Source: Xenopus tropicalis (taxonomy: Eukaryota; Chordata; Amphibia; Anura; Pipidae). From it: a DNA stretch of 64,000 nt. Below, one piece after another: positions 60,933 to 64,000 of the stretch. The notes beneath the pieces were generated by a model, which did not search any database, was not told the DNA's origin, and saw only the letters and a list, made by a program, of their open reading frames with translations. Location: positions 139,623,545 through 139,687,544 of the forward strand of contig NC_030680.2 of assembly GCF_000004195.4 (NCBI RefSeq), in the 5' to 3' direction. The stretch's first letter is position 1. The number at the start of each line of letters is the position of its first letter. Position numbers and translations under genes: made by a program.

Positions 60933-61326
60933 AGGAGAAGGAAAGGTTAAGTTTTGGCACCCCCAAGTGACTTAGAACGCCTACCTTGTACCCCGGGCTG
61001 GTGCCCCCGTACGGAGAGAACAGCACCAGCCCGGGGCAGCTGCCGGCGCTACCTGCTTCCTCCTCGCTTGCGCGCGCATGCGCAGTAGAGTGAAAAGCCG
61101 AACTTAAACATTAAAGTCGGCTTTTCACTCTACTGCGCATGCGCCGGCCCATGGATTTCGGCAGCAGCGCGCAAAGGAAGGAGGAAGCGGTGTCTACAGG
61201 TGCCCCGGGCTGGTGCTGTTTTCTCCTAACGGGGGCACCAGCCCGGGGTACAAGGTAGGCGTTCTAAGTCACTTGGGGGTGCCTAACATTTTGGTACCCC
61301 CAAGTGACTTAACCTTTCCTTCTCCT
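60933..61326. mobile_element. TTAA-flanked foldback MITE (kolobok/T2-like), 394 bp
   Basis: Flanked by TTAA at 60929-60932 and 61327-61330. Both ends read AGGAGAAGGAAAGGTTAAG inward. Nested inverted blocks follow (CACCCCCAAGTGACTTA with its complement; ACCCCGGGCTGGTGCCCC with its complement). A 28-bp perfect stem lies at 61074-61101 and 61117-61144. The TTAAAGGAGAAGG end resembles kolobok-superfamily T2 MITEs of Xenopus. It interrupts the 25-bp array. Confidence 0.92.
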
Positions 61327-61333
61327 TTAAACC

Positions 61334-62340
61334 AGTGGTATAACCATACTCCACAACCAGTGGTATAACCGCACTTTTGAGCCAGGGGTATAACCATACT
61401 CTTGAGCCAGTGGTATAACCGTACGCTTGAGCCAGTGGTATAACCGTACTCTTGAGCCAGTGGTATAACCGTACTCTTGAGCCAGTGGTATAACCGTACT
61501 CTTGAGCCAGTGGTATAACCGTACTCTTGAGCCAGTGGTATAACCGTACTCTTGAGCCAGTGGTATAACCGTACTCTTGAGCCAGTGGTATAACCGTACT
61601 CTTGAGCCGGTGGTATAACCGTACTCTTGAGCCGGTGGTATAACCGTACTCTTGAGCCGGTGGTATAACCGTACTCTTGAGCCGGTGGTATAACCGTACT
61701 CTTGAGCCGGTGGTATAACCGTACTCTTGAGCCGGTGGTATAACCGTACTCTTGAGCCGGTGGTATAACCGTACTCTTGAGCCGGTGGTATAACCGTACT
61801 CTTGAGCCGGTGGTATAACCGTACTCTTGAGCCGGTGGTATAACCGTACTCTTGAGCCGGTGGTATAACCGTACTCTTGAGCCGGTGGTATAACCGTACT
61901 CTTGAGCCGGTGGTATAACCGTACTCTTGAGCCGGTGGTATAACCGTACTCTTGAGCCGGTGGTAACTACTGACCGGTAACCGTACTCTTGAGCCGGTGG
62001 TATAACCGTACTCTTGAGCCGGTGGTATAACCGTACTCTTGAGCCGGTGGTATAACCGTACTCTTGAGCCGGTGGTATAACCGTACTCTTGAGCCGGTGG
62101 TATAACCGTACTCTTGAGCCGGTGGTATAAGCGTACTCTTGAGCCAGTGGTATAACCGTACTCTTGAGCCAGTGGTATAAGCGTACTCTTGAGCCAGTGG
62201 TATAACCATACTCTTGAGCCAGTGGTATAACCGTACTCTTGAGCCAGTGGTATAAGCGTACTCTTGAGCCAGTGGTATAACCGTACTCTTGAGCCAGTGG
62301 TATAACCGTACTCTTGAGCCAGTGGTATAAGCGTACTCTT
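61334..62340 (+). repeat. 25-bp minisatellite, right part, about 40 copies
   Basis: Continues the array after the MITE. Edge copies carry CCAGTGG; about twenty central copies (roughly 61606-62126) carry CCGGTGG and are almost identical. One disturbed unit, GGTGGTAACTACTGACCGGT, lies near 61960. The 350-codon minus-strand frame here is a repeat artefact. Confidence 0.96.
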
Positions 62341-62486
62341 GAAAGCAGGAAGTAGTGTTCTAGCTAATATGTTAGACATCCGCTCACTCCAGCCTTTATA
62401 GATTACATTTATGCCTTACAAACTATATTAGAAACATTTTTTTATTTTGCGCTGTCTGTCTATTTTACCAAAGAACTATTCCTTTA
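62341..62486 (+). mobile_element. MITE right arm, copy 2, closing the 25-bp array
   Basis: GAAAGCAGGAAGTAGTGTTC through TGCCTTACAAACTATATTAG to a GAACTATTCCTTTAG terminus, as in the foldback MITE family of 50.8 kb. It is in the same orientation as the arm at 60436-60548. Confidence 0.8.
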
Positions 62487-64000
62487 GGGCAAAACTGTTT
62501 GTGCTCCCTGTATGAAGTGCAAAGAGTTGCATACCTCTCTGTATGGGCACTGCCTGTATAGGTACTATTGAAGAATAATGAATTCTATGAAGTTAAACTG
62601 GCCCGATTCTTGCTGCCACTAGTATAGTGTAGTAATTGTATTGTTAAAGCTGCTCTTACCCATTCATCAGTCCAAATCTGAATCTTCTTTTGTTTTGCCG
62701 TTTCTATGACTGTGAAAAACTGACCTTTATTAAAACTATGTTCTAATTGTGCTGATATGGAATGCTGCTTAGACTACAGAGCATGGTTATTATTAAGTAC
62801 AAGGACTGAACCCACTCAAGGAAAGTCAGTTAGATACTGTATATGGTAAAGGTGACCATGGGAATGTCTGTTAGGCTCTGCCCTCTGCTGGCTGGAGGAG
62901 GTAGCATTACAGTGACCCAGGACAAGGAAGGGTAGCCCCCAGCTTGAGAATGGGTATGTCCAAACTGTCACGTTCCCAGCCACCTCTGTATTATAAATAT
63001 GGAATGTTATTATACACATTCCTCTCCAGAGAAGTCTATGACAGTGATCTGTTGTTATAAAGTACAATAATGCTGAACCCATTGAGAACCAAAGCAAGCA
63101 GTGTGGCAGCGCTCAGCCTTGTACAACTACATGGAGACGGTATAAATAAGCTGAACCCATGTCTGCTCTCTGTTTAGTTGAGAATAATGGGAGATAACCT
63201 CTTCTTATAAATGTATTTATTTTACTGTTAAACAGCCTGTCATCATTATTTACTGTGTCAGTGACAGCCATGCCCTGAGTACATATGGCCTCACAGGACT
63301 CGTTTCTGAAGGCAAAGACCCCATTGGCCTTAGAAAGCAAATCCCACGTCGGGATGTTTTTGGTTTTACTGAATTGCCCTTACAAGAATGGGACACGCAG
63401 GAACAGTTGAATGGGTTCCTGGTCCTGGGGGCAACTGTCTATCAGTCTGGCAGCTGGGAGCCTGATTGAGCGGCTTGAGTGATTGACAGCTTGGTTTATA
63501 CACTGACATCAGGATAAACAGCCCCAAACCTATTTACTAAAGGATTCCAGGGTTCTTGTCAAAGCAAATAGACAGGCTGGCTTCTTCACTATGGTGACAG
63601 ACGAGGCCGGTTTGAAGGCCTATAGATGGGGCCCCCCAGCACCACAGGAGCCACATCTTTAACTCTAGCCCTACAAACAGGCCTTTGTGCCATGACGACA
63701 CCTCACGTTTCCAACAGAAAAGCGCCAGTACATACGGGGTTAACCTTTCCACGGTCGGGATGGTTTACATTAGTGCGGCAGGGAGAACAAAGAAACATTC
63801 ACAGTGAGTAAAACAGGAGCAGAGCCGGAGGATGAGGAAGATGAGGCTGGCAGATGCAGGAATAGAATATGTGGTTGCGCAGTGTAACTAACGGGAGCTG
63901 GAGTTTGGCGTCAGCCGGTCACGTTGCCCGTGTTTATAGGCCGCAGTCTGGGGGAGCAGCAGAACAAGTCACGTACTATGGAATCATTGCCCCCCGGTAC

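Noticed and set aside
61327..62379. 350-codon open frame on the minus strand, the longest in the window
   Set aside because: It is the 25-bp tandem repeat read through; the other frames are open too, because the unit lacks stops and 25 is not a multiple of 3.

Overview
The window is vertebrate nuclear DNA, almost certainly from a Xenopus frog (species not resolved). It has one recognisable protein gene, spliced with GT-AG introns. It is also packed with short TTAA-type and hAT-type MITEs and with minisatellites of the kind abundant in Xenopus.

Gene content: the only supported gene is the 5' part of pdzrn3 (LNX3) on the + strand, an E3 ubiquitin ligase with an N-terminal RING, TRAF-type zinc fingers and PDZ domains. 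Exon 1 (16697-17410) encodes residues 1-238: the RING, the zinc fingers and a coiled-coil region. Exon 2 (27032-27118, 29 codons) begins PDZ1 and exon 3 (35649-35756, 36 codons) continues it. All three exons are joined by phase-0 introns. The rest of PDZ1, PDZ2 and the C-terminal tail are not in the window, so intron 3 is at least 28 kb. I see no other gene: 1-16.3 kb is intergenic and everything after 17.4 kb, apart from exons 2 and 3, is intron.

Layout: 1-13 kb holds a MITE with internal tandem copies, then arrays with periods of 130, 81, 50 and 52 bp and a 1-kb TATC/GATA microsatellite. From 13.3 to 19.8 kb, exon 1 is bracketed by a two-part local duplication: block A in direct orientation and block B inverted. 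Intron 1 adds a 31-bp array and MITEs. Intron 2 carries a second 130-bp array, a 94-bp array and several MITEs. Intron 3 contains nested MITEs, a 29-bp array, two large 113-bp-unit MITEs, a LINE 3' end with a still-open reverse-transcriptase tail, and a 25-bp array split by a foldback TTAA element.

The main pattern is that tandem arrays here seem to arise from, or ride on, dispersed repeats. The 113-bp unit lies inside a MITE. The 25-bp array lies beside duplicated MITE arms. The 130-bp and 94-bp arrays each have a divergent single copy elsewhere in the window. By summing intervals, tandem arrays make up about 17 percent of the window. All family names for repeats come from recognition of ends, target duplications and remembered Xenopus sequences, not from a database search.
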